A DNA stretch of 43,943 nt from Lachnospiraceae bacterium (GTDB taxonomy: Bacteria > Bacillota > Clostridia > Lachnospirales > Lachnospiraceae): assembly GCA_004556655.1 (NCBI GenBank), contig SFGF01000025.1, positions 1 to 43,943 on the forward strand, written 5' to 3'. The notes beneath the pieces are model-generated. The model was not told the DNA's origin and ran no database searches. It saw only the letters and a list, made by a program, of their open reading frames with translations. Numbering within the stretch: the first letter of the stretch is position 1; each line of letters opens with the position of its first letter. Shown here in pieces: positions 8,309 through 15,383 of the stretch. The translations under genes and the position numbers were made by a program.

Positions 8309-8495
8309 GATATCAAGGGCAAAACAATTGCATGTGCAGGCTTCGGTAATGTTACATGCGAAATCTGCAAGAAATTATAAAAATTCATTTGAAGCTGCAA
8401 AAAGAAACGGATTGGGTTATAATTTAGTTGCAGGTGCAAATATTGCAGGCTTCGAATGTGTTGCAAAAGCAATGCTTCAGCAGGGCGTTTTCTAA
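8309..8495 (+). pseudogene. Glutamate dehydrogenase relic
   Basis: Two pieces of a glutamate dehydrogenase are visible in different frames. DIKGKTIACAGFGNV (from 8309) is the start of the NAD(P)-binding fold. YKNSFEAAKRNGLGYNL followed by VAGANIAGFECVAKAMLQQGVF (to the TAA at 8493) is the characteristic C-terminus. The roughly 150 residues normally between them are missing and the frame changes, so this is an internally deleted remnant. No N-terminal half is seen between 8187 and 8308. The functional gene, if any, is elsewhere. Confidence 0.8.
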
Positions 8496-8528
8496 AAAAG
8501 AAACTGATTAAGGGAGGTAATCCTGCAA

Positions 8529-9785
8529 ATGTGGCGAATAAATAAGATGAGTTTATTGAGACAGAAAGCAAATCAGATGATCAAAGAGTCATTAGAAGCG
8601 GTGATGCCGGACCGTGCAGTAGAAAAGGCTCTGGAAAATTTCCAGGGCAGCGGTGGTCGGACAATTCTGGTGGCAGCCGGAAAGGCTGCCTGGCAGATGG
8701 CAGCGGCAGCAGTGCGTGTTCTGGGACATGTGGATGACGGAATTGTAATCACCAAGTATGACCATGTCAAAGGCGAAATTCCGGGGGTGGAGTGCCGGGA
8801 AGCCGGACATCCGGTTCCGGATGAGAACAGCTTTGCCGCTACCGAAAAGGCTCTGGAAAAAGTTCGTGGTCTGGAAGAAACAGATACAGTTATTTTCCTT
8901 CTTTCCGGAGGGGGAAGCGCATTGTTTGAAAAACCGTTGATTTCGGGGGAAGAGCTGCAGGATATTACGAAGCAGCTTCTGTCCTGTGGAGCAGACATTG
9001 TGGAAATGAATACTATCCGCAAGCGCCTTTCCGGTGTAAAAGGCGGTCGTTTTGCTCTTGCCTGCATGCCGGCCCGAGTTTATGCCATTGTACTCAGTGA
9101 TATTCTGGGAGATCCGTTGGATATGATTGCATCAGGTCCTGCCTATCCGGATTCTTCTACATGTGAACAGGCAAATTCCATCATTGAAAAATATCATTTA
9201 CACCTGTCTGAACAGGCACAGGCATTGATGCAGAAGGAAACACCAAAGAATCTTACCAATGTGAGTACGCAGATTACGGGAAGTGTACGTGAGTTGTGTG
9301 CAGCTTCAATGAAAGCAGCGTTAAAACTGGGATTTGAACCGGTTCTTCTTACAGATGAGTTATGTTGTGAAGCAAAAGAAGCAGGAAGCATGATGGCAAG
9401 CATTCTGAGAACACATGCAAAGGATAAAAAGCCGCTTTGCTTTGTTGCAGGTGGAGAGACGGTGGTTCACCTTACAGGAAAGGGAAAAGGCGGCAGAAAT
9501 CAGGAACTTGCACTTTCTGCAGCTCCTGGAATTGCCGGGCTTACGAATGCCTGTGTATTTTCAGTGGGAAGTGATGGTACAGATGGCCCGACAGATGCGG
9601 CAGGCGGCTATGTGGATGGAGAGACAATGGATCGTCTCAAAGAAAAGGGGCTGGATGTATTTTCTGTTTTGCAAAATAACGATGCATACACAGCTCTGGA
9701 AGCGGCAGGCGGTTTGATCATAACAGGTCCTACAGGTACGAATGTGAATGATGTCACAGTCGCATTGTTGGACTCAATATTATAA
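8529..9785 (+). CDS. Glycerate 2-kinase (MOFRL/DUF4147 family)
   Basis: The 418-aa length and the two-domain pattern match class II glycerate kinases, which phosphorylate D-glycerate to 2-phosphoglycerate in glyoxylate/tartrate or serine breakdown. Seen motifs are VAAGKAAWQMA near the N-terminus, LLSGGGSALFEKP, MNTIRKRLSGVKGGR, and ILGDPLDMIASGP in the first domain. The C-terminal MOFRL domain has VAGGETVVHLTGKGKGGRNQELAL and VGSDGTDGPTDAAGG. GGGAGG lies 11-12 bases before the ATG at 8529; the in-frame ATG at 8547 is further away. It stands alone, between a glutamate dehydrogenase relic and a Fic gene, so no pathway partner is adjacent. Confidence 0.92.
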   Translation: MWRINKMSLLRQKANQMIKESLEAVMPDRAVEKALENFQGSGGRTILVAAGKAAWQMAAAAVRVLGHVDDGIVITKYDHVKGEIPGVECREAGHPVPDENSFAATEKALEKVRGLEETDTVIFLLSGGGSALFEKPLISGEELQDITKQLLSCGADIVEMNTIRKRLSGVKGGRFALACMPARVYAIVLSDILGDPLDMIASGPAYPDSSTCEQANSIIEKYHLHLSEQAQALMQKETPKNLTNVSTQITGSVRELCAASMKAALKLGFEPVLLTDELCCEAKEAGSMMASILRTHAKDKKPLCFVAGGETVVHLTGKGKGGRNQELALSAAPGIAGLTNACVFSVGSDGTDGPTDAAGGYVDGETMDRLKEKGLDVFSVLQNNDAYTALEAAGGLIITGPTGTNVNDVTVALLDSIL

Positions 9786-9856
9786 AGTGAAAAATATATA
9801 GAGATAGTTTGAGCAGAGAAGTGATATGTGCGAAGACGGTTTAACGTGTACATATT

Positions 9857-9946
9857 TTGATACCAATAATGACAATATTAAATTAGAGTTTGATCTCTAT
9901 TATGTTGATTGAAATCTCCATCATTTGATGGTAAAATGATGGAGAT
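9857..9946 (+). promoter_or_regulatory. Putative promoter and 13-bp palindrome before fic
   Basis: TTGATA (9857-9862) and TAAATT (9879-9884) form a plausible promoter with a 16-bp spacer. Downstream, a perfect 13-bp inverted repeat (9914-9926 against 9934-9946, ATCTCCATCATTT) with a 7-nt loop lies 24 bp before the Fic start. It has no T-tract on this strand, so it reads as an operator or an mRNA hairpin rather than a terminator. The rest of the gap after the glycerate kinase gene shows only a 28-codon ORF (9826-9912) with no support. Confidence 0.5.
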
Positions 9947-9970
9947 AATATTGAAATGAAGGAGATTCCT

Positions 9971-11017
9971 ATGAGAAGTTTCGATTATATAAAAACTCCA
10001 GAGCAATTGTTAAAGCCTGAAATTGTTCAGATGGTTGGAAGCATACACGAACATAAAGGTAAGCAGGAATTGTTTCTTGAAGCCAATATAGACGAATTGA
10101 AAACCCTGCTTGAGGTTGCTTTGATTCAAAGTACAGGGGCATCCAATAGAATTGAAGGCATTTATACTACCGACAAACGTTTGAAAGAATTAGTAAGCCA
10201 GAAGGCAGAGCCACGTAACCGATCTGAGCAGGAAATATCAGGATACCGGGAAGTGCTTGCAACAATTCATGAAAGTTATGAGTATATCAATCCAAGACCA
10301 AATATTATTTTACAATTGCATCGGGATTTATACTCATATTCTCAGGGGAATGTCGGTGGATGTTATAAAAATTCGGATAATGTGATTGCAGAAACAGATG
10401 CAGAAGGTCATCAGAAAGCACGTTTTATTCCGATTCCTGCTTTTCAAACGGCAGAAGCTATGAATGAACTTTGCCAAAATTTTTTGGAAGCGTGGGAGGC
10501 AAATCACATAGATAAGTTGATTCTTATACCTATGTTTATTCTTGATTTCCTGTGTATTCATCCATTTAATGATGGAAATGGACGTATGAGTCGTCTGCTG
10601 ACGCTTCTTCTGTTTTATAAAGCTGGATACATTGTCGGAAAATATGTGAGTATTGAGATGCTGATTGAAAAGACAAAAGAAACATATTATGAAGCATTGC
10701 AGGCAAGTTCCAGTGGATGGCACGAAAACGAAAACAGTTATGAGCCTTTTGTAAAATACTATTTGGGAATTATTCTGAAAGCATATAAAGAATTTGAGGG
10801 GCGTGTAGAACACTTAAAAAACAGAAGTCTTTCTAAACCGGACAGAATCAAGGCAGTGATTGATAATAAAGTGGGAAAAATTACCAAAAAAGAAATCATG
10901 GAACTATGCCCGGATATCAGCAAGGTGACTGTGGAAAGAACTTTGACTGAACTGGTTAAGAGTGGATATATTGCAAAAGTTGGTGCAGGTCCGTCTACTG
11001 GGTATGTTCGAATTTGA
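9971..11017 (+). CDS. Fic family protein (AMPylase-type) with winged-helix tail
   Basis: The 348-aa protein carries the Fic active-site motif HPFNDGNGRMSR (residues 197-208), whose His and second Arg act in nucleotide transfer from ATP to a hydroxyl of a target. The N-terminal helix holds an inhibitory-type motif SNRIEG (residues 58-63, [S/T]xxxE[G/N]), typical of class II Fic proteins where the Glu blocks ATP binding until relieved. The C-terminal 60 residues (SKPDRIKAVIDNKVGKITKKEIMELCPDISKVTVERTL) form a winged-helix-like domain. AAGGAG lies six bases before the ATG at 9971, so the upstream ATG at 9956 is unlikely. No antitoxin gene accompanies it. A palindrome upstream may mediate autoregulation. 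Confidence 0.92.
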   Translation: MRSFDYIKTPEQLLKPEIVQMVGSIHEHKGKQELFLEANIDELKTLLEVALIQSTGASNRIEGIYTTDKRLKELVSQKAEPRNRSEQEISGYREVLATIHESYEYINPRPNIILQLHRDLYSYSQGNVGGCYKNSDNVIAETDAEGHQKARFIPIPAFQTAEAMNELCQNFLEAWEANHIDKLILIPMFILDFLCIHPFNDGNGRMSRLLTLLLFYKAGYIVGKYVSIEMLIEKTKETYYEALQASSSGWHENENSYEPFVKYYLGIILKAYKEFEGRVEHLKNRSLSKPDRIKAVIDNKVGKITKKEIMELCPDISKVTVERTLTELVKSGYIAKVGAGPSTGYVRI

Positions 11018-11019
11018 AA

Positions 11020-11034
11020 GGACAGGGGACAGAT
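11020..11034. repeat. GGACAGGGGACAG repeat copy
   Basis: GGACAGGGGACAGAT begins three bases after the fic stop codon. Related copies follow the stop codons at 42251 and 43830, and a degenerate one follows 34853. Confidence 0.6.
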
Positions 11035-11067
11035 GGGTTGTATTGTTTGTTCTGTACATGAACGTAG

Positions 11068-11310
11068 TCAATTGAAATCACTCAGCTGTTCATTCTCCGT
11101 GCAACGGATGTGGATGATTTTATGATGGACACGCTTGGTGCACTTGTGGGTTATGGTATTGCGAAGCTAATCCTGAAAAAGAGTAAGGATGTCGAGGATA
11201 ATAATAAAGATATGATGAAGCTGATTATTATGATCCTGATAATCGGACTTGTAATCATTTTCGTGAGACATCCTCTTATGGCATTTCTGCTTCAGTTTTT
11301 GAATGATTGA
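11068..11310 (+). pseudogene. VanZ-like C-terminal relic
   Basis: Read in frame from 11068, just after an in-frame TAG, the sequence gives SIEITQLFILRATDVDD followed by TLGALVGYGIAKLI, the signature end of VanZ-like membrane proteins (S.E..QLF...R..DVDD...NTLG...GY). The N-terminal three membrane segments are missing upstream, where the fic gene and a repeat copy sit. A second hydrophobic stretch (LIIMILIIGLVIIFV) follows. It is most likely a truncated gene; a GTG at 11110 could start a 66-aa product but has no clear ribosome-binding site. Confidence 0.65.
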
Positions 11311-11411
11311 AAAGGACATGGCAGAAACGGAAAAAATATTGAAAACTTCATAAGAAATCAATCAAGGACATTAGATATCTGTAAAAAATAGGAAATTCAG
11401 TTTTAGAGTAA

Positions 11412-11455
11412 GAGCTGCGACTGTTGTATCGAAAGTACAGTCGTGGTTCTTTTTT
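11412..11455 (+). terminator. Intrinsic terminator before the RiPP-like cassette
   Basis: A 13-bp stem (GAGCTGCGACTGT paired with ACAGTCGTGGTTC, three G-U pairs) is followed by TTTTTT. It isolates the peptide cassette from the fic/VanZ region. Confidence 0.8.
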
Positions 11456-11734
11456 GCATATTACATACAATGGAGATAATGATTTTATTGATAGATTTTA
11501 TGGAACAACTGTTCTTTCATGGTATGAATATCTTTCTGCCCTTGGTATTAGCGTGGCTCATCTGTTTTTTTGTTTAAAAGAAAATACATAAATATCAAAA
11601 AATAATTAAAAAAGTATAAAAATTTAATACTTTAGTATGACGCATAATATAAGAGAAGTTGTTATACTGTTATAGTGTTTATAACTGTGCCCTGGGGGAA
11701 GTGTCTCATCAGATAAATTGAGGGTGCAGCACTA
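11456..11734 (+). other. AT-rich leader region of the peptide cassette
   Basis: About 280 bp without a supported gene. It is strongly A/T-rich around 11570-11680. TTGTTA (starting near 11658) with an ATAACT/TATAAC about 16 bp further could be a promoter but is weak. No riboswitch fold was recognised. It is the only space that can hold the promoter of the downstream cassette. Confidence 0.4.
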
Positions 11735-11791
11735 ATGGCAGGTTATAAGAAGAAGGTATTTGATGACAGAAAGGAGGTAAACCTTGAATGA
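11735..11791 (+). CDS. Possible 18-aa leader ORF
   Basis: ATG GCA GGT TAT ... reads MAGYKKKVFDDRKEVNLE and its TGA overlaps the ATG of the 40-aa peptide (ATGA). The AAAGGAGG of the next gene lies inside it. Such an overlap suggests translational coupling, but the ribosome-binding site of this mini-ORF (GAGGGTG) is weak and it may be chance. Confidence 0.3.
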   Translation: MAGYKKKVFDDRKEVNLE

Positions 11792-11910
11792 AAAAGGTTT
11801 ATGAAAAACCTGTGGTCATGTTGGTGGACAAGGCGGTTCGTCGATATTCGGCAGCATATGGACAGCCGAAGAAGAATAAGGAGCCAGTGAAAAAGCCGAT
11901 ATGCGGATAG
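11788..11910 (+). CDS. 40-aa candidate RiPP precursor peptide
   Basis: A 40-residue peptide starting MKKVYEKPVVMLVDKAV and ending in a Lys/Pro-rich tail with a single Cys (...KKPICG). AAAGGAGG lies eight bases before the ATG, so translation should be efficient. Its N-terminus resembles that of the 82-aa peptide at 13051 (MKKYIKPELF): both have a KK..Y.KP start, as in a leader recognised by a common protein. It stands directly before the PqqD-like gene (40 bp), the usual place of a precursor in radical SAM peptide clusters. That it is modified is inference; only one Cys and few typical acceptor residues are present, so it could also be a regulatory or leader peptide. Confidence 0.6.
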   Translation: MKKVYEKPVVMLVDKAVRRYSAAYGQPKKNKEPVKKPICG

Positions 11911-11950
11911 GTTATCTGGAAAAAATACTGGATGTAACAGGAGGAGTAGT

Positions 11951-12244
11951 GTGAGGGTCATAGATGATTTGATTGTAAGAGAGATAGCCGGAGAATACAT
12001 TCTTGTTCCTACGGGCAGCGCGGCTCTTAAAATCCATGGCATGATCAATCTGAGCGAGAGTGGTTATTTGCTGTGGAATAAGCTGCAATCGGACTGCACG
12101 GAAGAGGAGCTTGTGGATGCTATTCTGGAAGAGTATGAGATTGACAGGGAGACGGCTAATGAGGATGTGAAAGCATTTATCAGTCACATGGAGCAGGTCG
12201 GACTGCTACAGGAAATAGGAGAAGACAGAAATGAGCAGCCGTAA
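11951..12244 (+). CDS. PqqD-like RiPP recognition protein
   Basis: The 97-aa protein has the PqqD/RRE winged-helix pattern: REIAGEYILVPTGSAALKIHGMINLSESGYLLWNKLQ, where L.E.G..LW/IW is the family hallmark. A helical half follows (TEEELVDAILEEYEIDRETANEDVKAFISHMEQVGLL). PqqD-like proteins bind the leader of a precursor peptide and present it to a radical SAM enzyme. The start is GTG with AGGAGG six bases before. The 3' end overlaps the next gene by 14 bp. Together with the SPASM radical SAM gene further on, it identifies the locus as a peptide-modification cassette. Confidence 0.9.
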   Translation: MRVIDDLIVREIAGEYILVPTGSAALKIHGMINLSESGYLLWNKLQSDCTEEELVDAILEEYEIDRETANEDVKAFISHMEQVGLLQEIGEDRNEQP

Positions 12245-13001
12245 GAAGAAAAAGAAGAACAATAATAGAATTTTTATAAGCGTTTTTCTTATTATAGTAA
12301 GTATAGGTATTCTGATTTTTATAGCCTTGGCTGTTATGAAGATTGCAGGAAAGAAAGATGGAGAGTCTCAGATGGATGATCAGATAGAGACACCAGATAC
12401 TATAGGTACAGTTACGGCTTCCAGTGAGACGGAGGAGAAGGAGATTTTTCCTTATGAATTAGAGGGCGGAAAACTGATAGTGGAATCTTTGTTCCAGTAC
12501 AGTGGTTTTAATCCTGATTGCGGAGATGAAGAGGGAGAGAATATTGCATCTCTTTCTATTAAAAACCAGTCAGAAGAGTTTTTGGTATCAGCACGTATCA
12601 CAGCTACGCTGACAGATGATACGGAAATAGCCTTTGAAGTAAAAGACGTACCAGCAGGACAAAGTTTGATGGTGTTCTCTTTTGAGAATATCAGTTATGA
12701 AATGTCTAATAAATGTAAATTGATTACCTGCACGGCTGAGTTTGCAGAAGGATCAGCCAATATGGAAGATAAGATTTCTGTCGAAGTGCAGGAAACAACA
12801 GTTATCCTCACAAATCTGACAGATGAGGAACTGACAAATTTGAATGTCTATTGCCATTGCTTGCTTGACGATGCATATTTTGGCGGTTTGACATATAGCT
12901 ATCCTGTTGAAGTTATAGAGGCTGGGGGTAGTTTTACTCTTCAGGCAGAAGAGTGTTACCTTGGAGAAGCAGAAGTTGTACGCATACAAGAAAATAACTG
13001 A
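12231..13001 (+). CDS. Membrane-anchored extracytoplasmic protein of the peptide cassette
   Basis: The 256-aa protein begins with a strongly basic MSSRKKKKKNNNR and one membrane segment (about residues 14-38, IFISVFLIIVSIGILIFIALAVMKI), so the rest should lie outside the cell. After a Thr/Glu-rich spacer (about 45-75) comes a beta-rich domain of roughly 180 residues with a pattern like NQSEEFLVSARITATLTDDTEIAFEV. It has Cys residues in YCHCLLDDAYFGG and EECYLGE. No catalytic motif was recognised. The gene starts inside the end of the PqqD-like gene, so it belongs to the same operon. It might be an export, immunity or display component; that is speculation. It is the only membrane protein in the cassette. 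Confidence 0.65.
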   Translation: MSSRKKKKKNNNRIFISVFLIIVSIGILIFIALAVMKIAGKKDGESQMDDQIETPDTIGTVTASSETEEKEIFPYELEGGKLIVESLFQYSGFNPDCGDEEGENIASLSIKNQSEEFLVSARITATLTDDTEIAFEVKDVPAGQSLMVFSFENISYEMSNKCKLITCTAEFAEGSANMEDKISVEVQETTVILTNLTDEELTNLNVYCHCLLDDAYFGGLTYSYPVEVIEAGGSFTLQAEECYLGEAEVVRIQENN

Positions 13002-13050
13002 TGCAAACAAGGAGAAAAAGATGAAATATGGAAGGAAGGAGAAAGACAGA

Positions 13051-13299
13051 ATGAAAAAATATATAAAGCCGGAACTGTTTTATGAGAATTTTGAGCTGTC
13101 TCAGCATATCGCTTTCTGTGCCTGGGATATGCCGGAATCAAAAAAGGTTGAGGAGTGTTATGCAGTTAGTGATCCTACGTGGGGAATTCCCGGAGGAATC
13201 AGAGCGTTCTATGCCAGCAAAGAGATTTGTGTGGATGGACCAGTTGAGAGCTATTGCTATACAAATGGTTCTTCAGAGAATAATATTTTTAATTCCTGA
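13051..13299 (+). CDS. 82-aa Cys-containing candidate precursor peptide
   Basis: The peptide begins MKKYIKPELFYENFELSQHI, leader-like and similar to the 40-aa peptide, followed by AFCAWDMPESKKVEECYAV, a Gly/Pro turn (WGIPGG) and a tail VESYCYTNGSSENNIFNS. Cys lie at 23, 36, 60 and 69, and the last residue is Ser. AAGGAG precedes the ATG at 13051. An in-frame ATG at 13021 also has an AAGGAG and would add ten basic residues; I prefer 13051 because it puts the KKY.KP motif at the very start. The stop TGA overlaps the ATG of the HPr-kinase-like gene, implying coupled translation. Candidate modifications are radical SAM cross-links at Cys/aromatic residues and Ser phosphorylation; neither is shown. 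Confidence 0.7.
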   Translation: MKKYIKPELFYENFELSQHIAFCAWDMPESKKVEECYAVSDPTWGIPGGIRAFYASKEICVDGPVESYCYTNGSSENNIFNS

Positions 13300-14189
13300 T
13301 GAAGTGTGGAATGTCAATTAATCTGAGCATTGCCGATATTCATTTGGAAATAAGTCTAGATCGCCCAGTGAAAATTACAGATAATTTTAAGCCATTTCTT
13401 GATGCCGCGAGTGAACCAGATTATAAGGTTGAATGTACCAAAATGGACGTTCTTCCATCAGTGCGGGGTGAAATGTTGGCAAATGAATCAGATTATTCGG
13501 TTTGGAAGAATGCAGGGAAATTTATCAGATGCTTTTATGATCTAAAAAATCAGAGTAGAGTTTATGCTTTGACATCTTTGGATGTGGAGAGGAAATCTCT
13601 TTTAGTACAGTATTTGCCGGAGGGAAAAGAATTTTTTTCTGATACAGGTAATTGCTTCTTTCATCTTATGTGGGAAAAGCTCCTTATTCAGGAACAAAGA
13701 ATGATTTTTCATGCGGCATGTATTGATACAGAATGGGGAGGTGTTCTTTTTTCAGGTCCATCGGGAATAGGTAAATCGACACAGGCTGATTTGTGGTGTA
13801 AATATAGACGGGCACAATTACTGAATGGCGACAGGACGATTTTATACAATGAAGAGGATGAATGGTATGCCTATGGTTCGCCATATGCCGGTTCATCCAG
13901 ATGTTATGTTAATGAGTGCTGTCGTGTCAGAGCAATTGTAATATTGTCAAAAGACAGATGTTGTAGACTGCGTCATGTGAGAGCAGCAGAGGCTTTTCAG
14001 AAAATATATTCCGGTATGACGGTTAATAGCTGGGATATGGATTTTGTAGAAAAAATCTGTGATATGATCAATGATTTGATAAAAAATGTGGCAGTCTATG
14101 AGTTGCATTGTACACCAGACAAAGATGCTGTGGAGATATTACAGGAAGAGCTGAAGAAAGGGGAGAGTGAATGGAACCAACGGAAGTAA
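13299..14189 (+). CDS. HPr-kinase-like P-loop protein of the peptide cassette
   Basis: The 296-aa protein has the C-terminal fold of HPr kinase/phosphorylase: Walker A GPSGIGKST (residues 153-161), then a LLNGDRTIL segment corresponding to the conserved Asp-containing strand. GSPYAGSSRCYVN and a helical tail ending with a CTPDKDAVEIL segment follow. The N-terminal half (about 130 residues) is an unassigned domain. HPrK-like proteins in RiPP clusters include PadeK-type kinases, which phosphorylate the C-terminal Ser of a lasso peptide precursor, and ScmC of the SynChlorMet cassette. Here the neighbouring 82-aa peptide ends in Ser. The gene starts on the stop of that peptide and overlaps the radical SAM gene by 19 bp. 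Confidence 0.75.
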   Translation: MKCGMSINLSIADIHLEISLDRPVKITDNFKPFLDAASEPDYKVECTKMDVLPSVRGEMLANESDYSVWKNAGKFIRCFYDLKNQSRVYALTSLDVERKSLLVQYLPEGKEFFSDTGNCFFHLMWEKLLIQEQRMIFHAACIDTEWGGVLFSGPSGIGKSTQADLWCKYRRAQLLNGDRTILYNEEDEWYAYGSPYAGSSRCYVNECCRVRAIVILSKDRCCRLRHVRAAEAFQKIYSGMTVNSWDMDFVEKICDMINDLIKNVAVYELHCTPDKDAVEILQEELKKGESEWNQRK

Positions 14190-15346
14190 GGGTAGAAGCC
14201 CCTCTGACCGGATATATGTTTCATAAAGCAAGTAAGGCGAAAATCCCAATCAGCGGTACTTTTGAACTGTCTCCGGTATGCAATTTTCAGTGCAGGATGT
14301 GTTATATCCGGAAGACAGCAGGAGAAGTTAGAAATAGCGGCAGACCTATTATGACAAAAAAAGAGTGGTTAAATATTGCTGAACAGGCAAGGGATGCCGG
14401 TATGTTGTATCTTTTGCTGACGGGTGGAGAGCCTTTGTTATGGCCGGATTTCTGGTCGTTATATGAAGAACTGATTCGAATGGGATTCCTGATCTCGATT
14501 AATACCAATGGTTCTCTGATAGATGGGGAAGCAATTGAACGTTTCAGAAAAATGCCTCCGACACGTATCAATATTACTCTGTATGGAGCAGGTGACGTTG
14601 CTTATGAAAGATTGTGTCAGGTCAAAGGAGTATTCACAAAGGTTGAACAGGCAATTAACGGTTTACAGCGTGCTGGAATAATGGTAAAGCTCAATGGAAC
14701 ACTGACCCCTGATAATGCGGGAGATATGGAGGCTTGTTATGAATATGCCAGAGAGCATGATCTTATTTATGAAACGAATACATATATGTTTCCACCATTA
14801 CGGCGCGATGCGTCAATGATTGGTCAGAATGAGCGATTTACTCCTGCAGAGGCAGCAAAATACCGGGCCAGAAGTTATAAACTTTCATATGGAGAAGATT
14901 TATATCGGAAATATCTGGAAGGAATAGAAAAAGGTTATGTACCACCCCCGGGATTAGATGAATCCTGTATTGATCCGCAGGATGGAAAAATAAAATGCAG
15001 AGCCGGAAAGGCTGCATTCTGGGTGACTTGGGACGGGTGGATGACTCCATGTGGGATGATGCCGGAACCAAAAGTGGAAATTCGTGAGAGAAGTTTTCTG
15101 GATGTTTGGAAAGAATTAACGGAAATCGGGGAGAATCTGAATATTTCAAGTGTATGTACACAATGCCCGAATCGAAAAATTTGTCATTCCTGTGCAGCTA
15201 TGGCAATGGCGGAAACCGGGGAAACATCAGGGATTCCAAAGTATCTTTGTCAGATGGTGGAAGAGTTAAAGAGATTTGCATCCAGTGAGCTGGCAGAGAA
15301 AAGGACCACTAATGCAAATTCATGCAGATGTGGATTTGACATATAA
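14171..15346 (+). CDS. Radical SAM/SPASM peptide-modifying enzyme
   Basis: The 391-aa enzyme has the radical SAM cluster motif CNFQCRMC (Cys 37, 41, 44, CX3CX2C) and the SAM-binding GGEP motif (TGGEP, residues 84-88). It also has a C-terminal SPASM domain: KCRAGKAAFW...GWMTPC and VCTQCPNRKICHSC plus a late Cys in YLCQMVEEL, enough ligands for auxiliary iron-sulfur clusters. Such enzymes cross-link or epimerise precursor peptides, guided by an RRE. GGGGAGAG precedes the ATG, which lies inside the end of the kinase-like gene. The product chemistry (thioether, C-C bond or other) cannot be read from the sequence. The tail ends in CRCGFDI. Confidence 0.92.
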   Translation: MEPTEVRVEAPLTGYMFHKASKAKIPISGTFELSPVCNFQCRMCYIRKTAGEVRNSGRPIMTKKEWLNIAEQARDAGMLYLLLTGGEPLLWPDFWSLYEELIRMGFLISINTNGSLIDGEAIERFRKMPPTRINITLYGAGDVAYERLCQVKGVFTKVEQAINGLQRAGIMVKLNGTLTPDNAGDMEACYEYAREHDLIYETNTYMFPPLRRDASMIGQNERFTPAEAAKYRARSYKLSYGEDLYRKYLEGIEKGYVPPPGLDESCIDPQDGKIKCRAGKAAFWVTWDGWMTPCGMMPEPKVEIRERSFLDVWKELTEIGENLNISSVCTQCPNRKICHSCAAMAMAETGETSGIPKYLCQMVEELKRFASSELAEKRTTNANSCRCGFDI

Positions 15347-15383
15347 ATATAGATAATAAATATTTAAGACGAGGAGGTTCGTT

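Noticed and set aside
9826..9912. 28-codon plus-strand frame upstream of fic
   Set aside because: No ribosome-binding site and overlaps the putative promoter; no family recognised.
11735..15346. Lasso peptide or lanthipeptide cluster
   Set aside because: No asparagine-synthetase-like cyclase, transglutaminase-like leader peptidase, LanM or ABC transporter was seen in the cassette.
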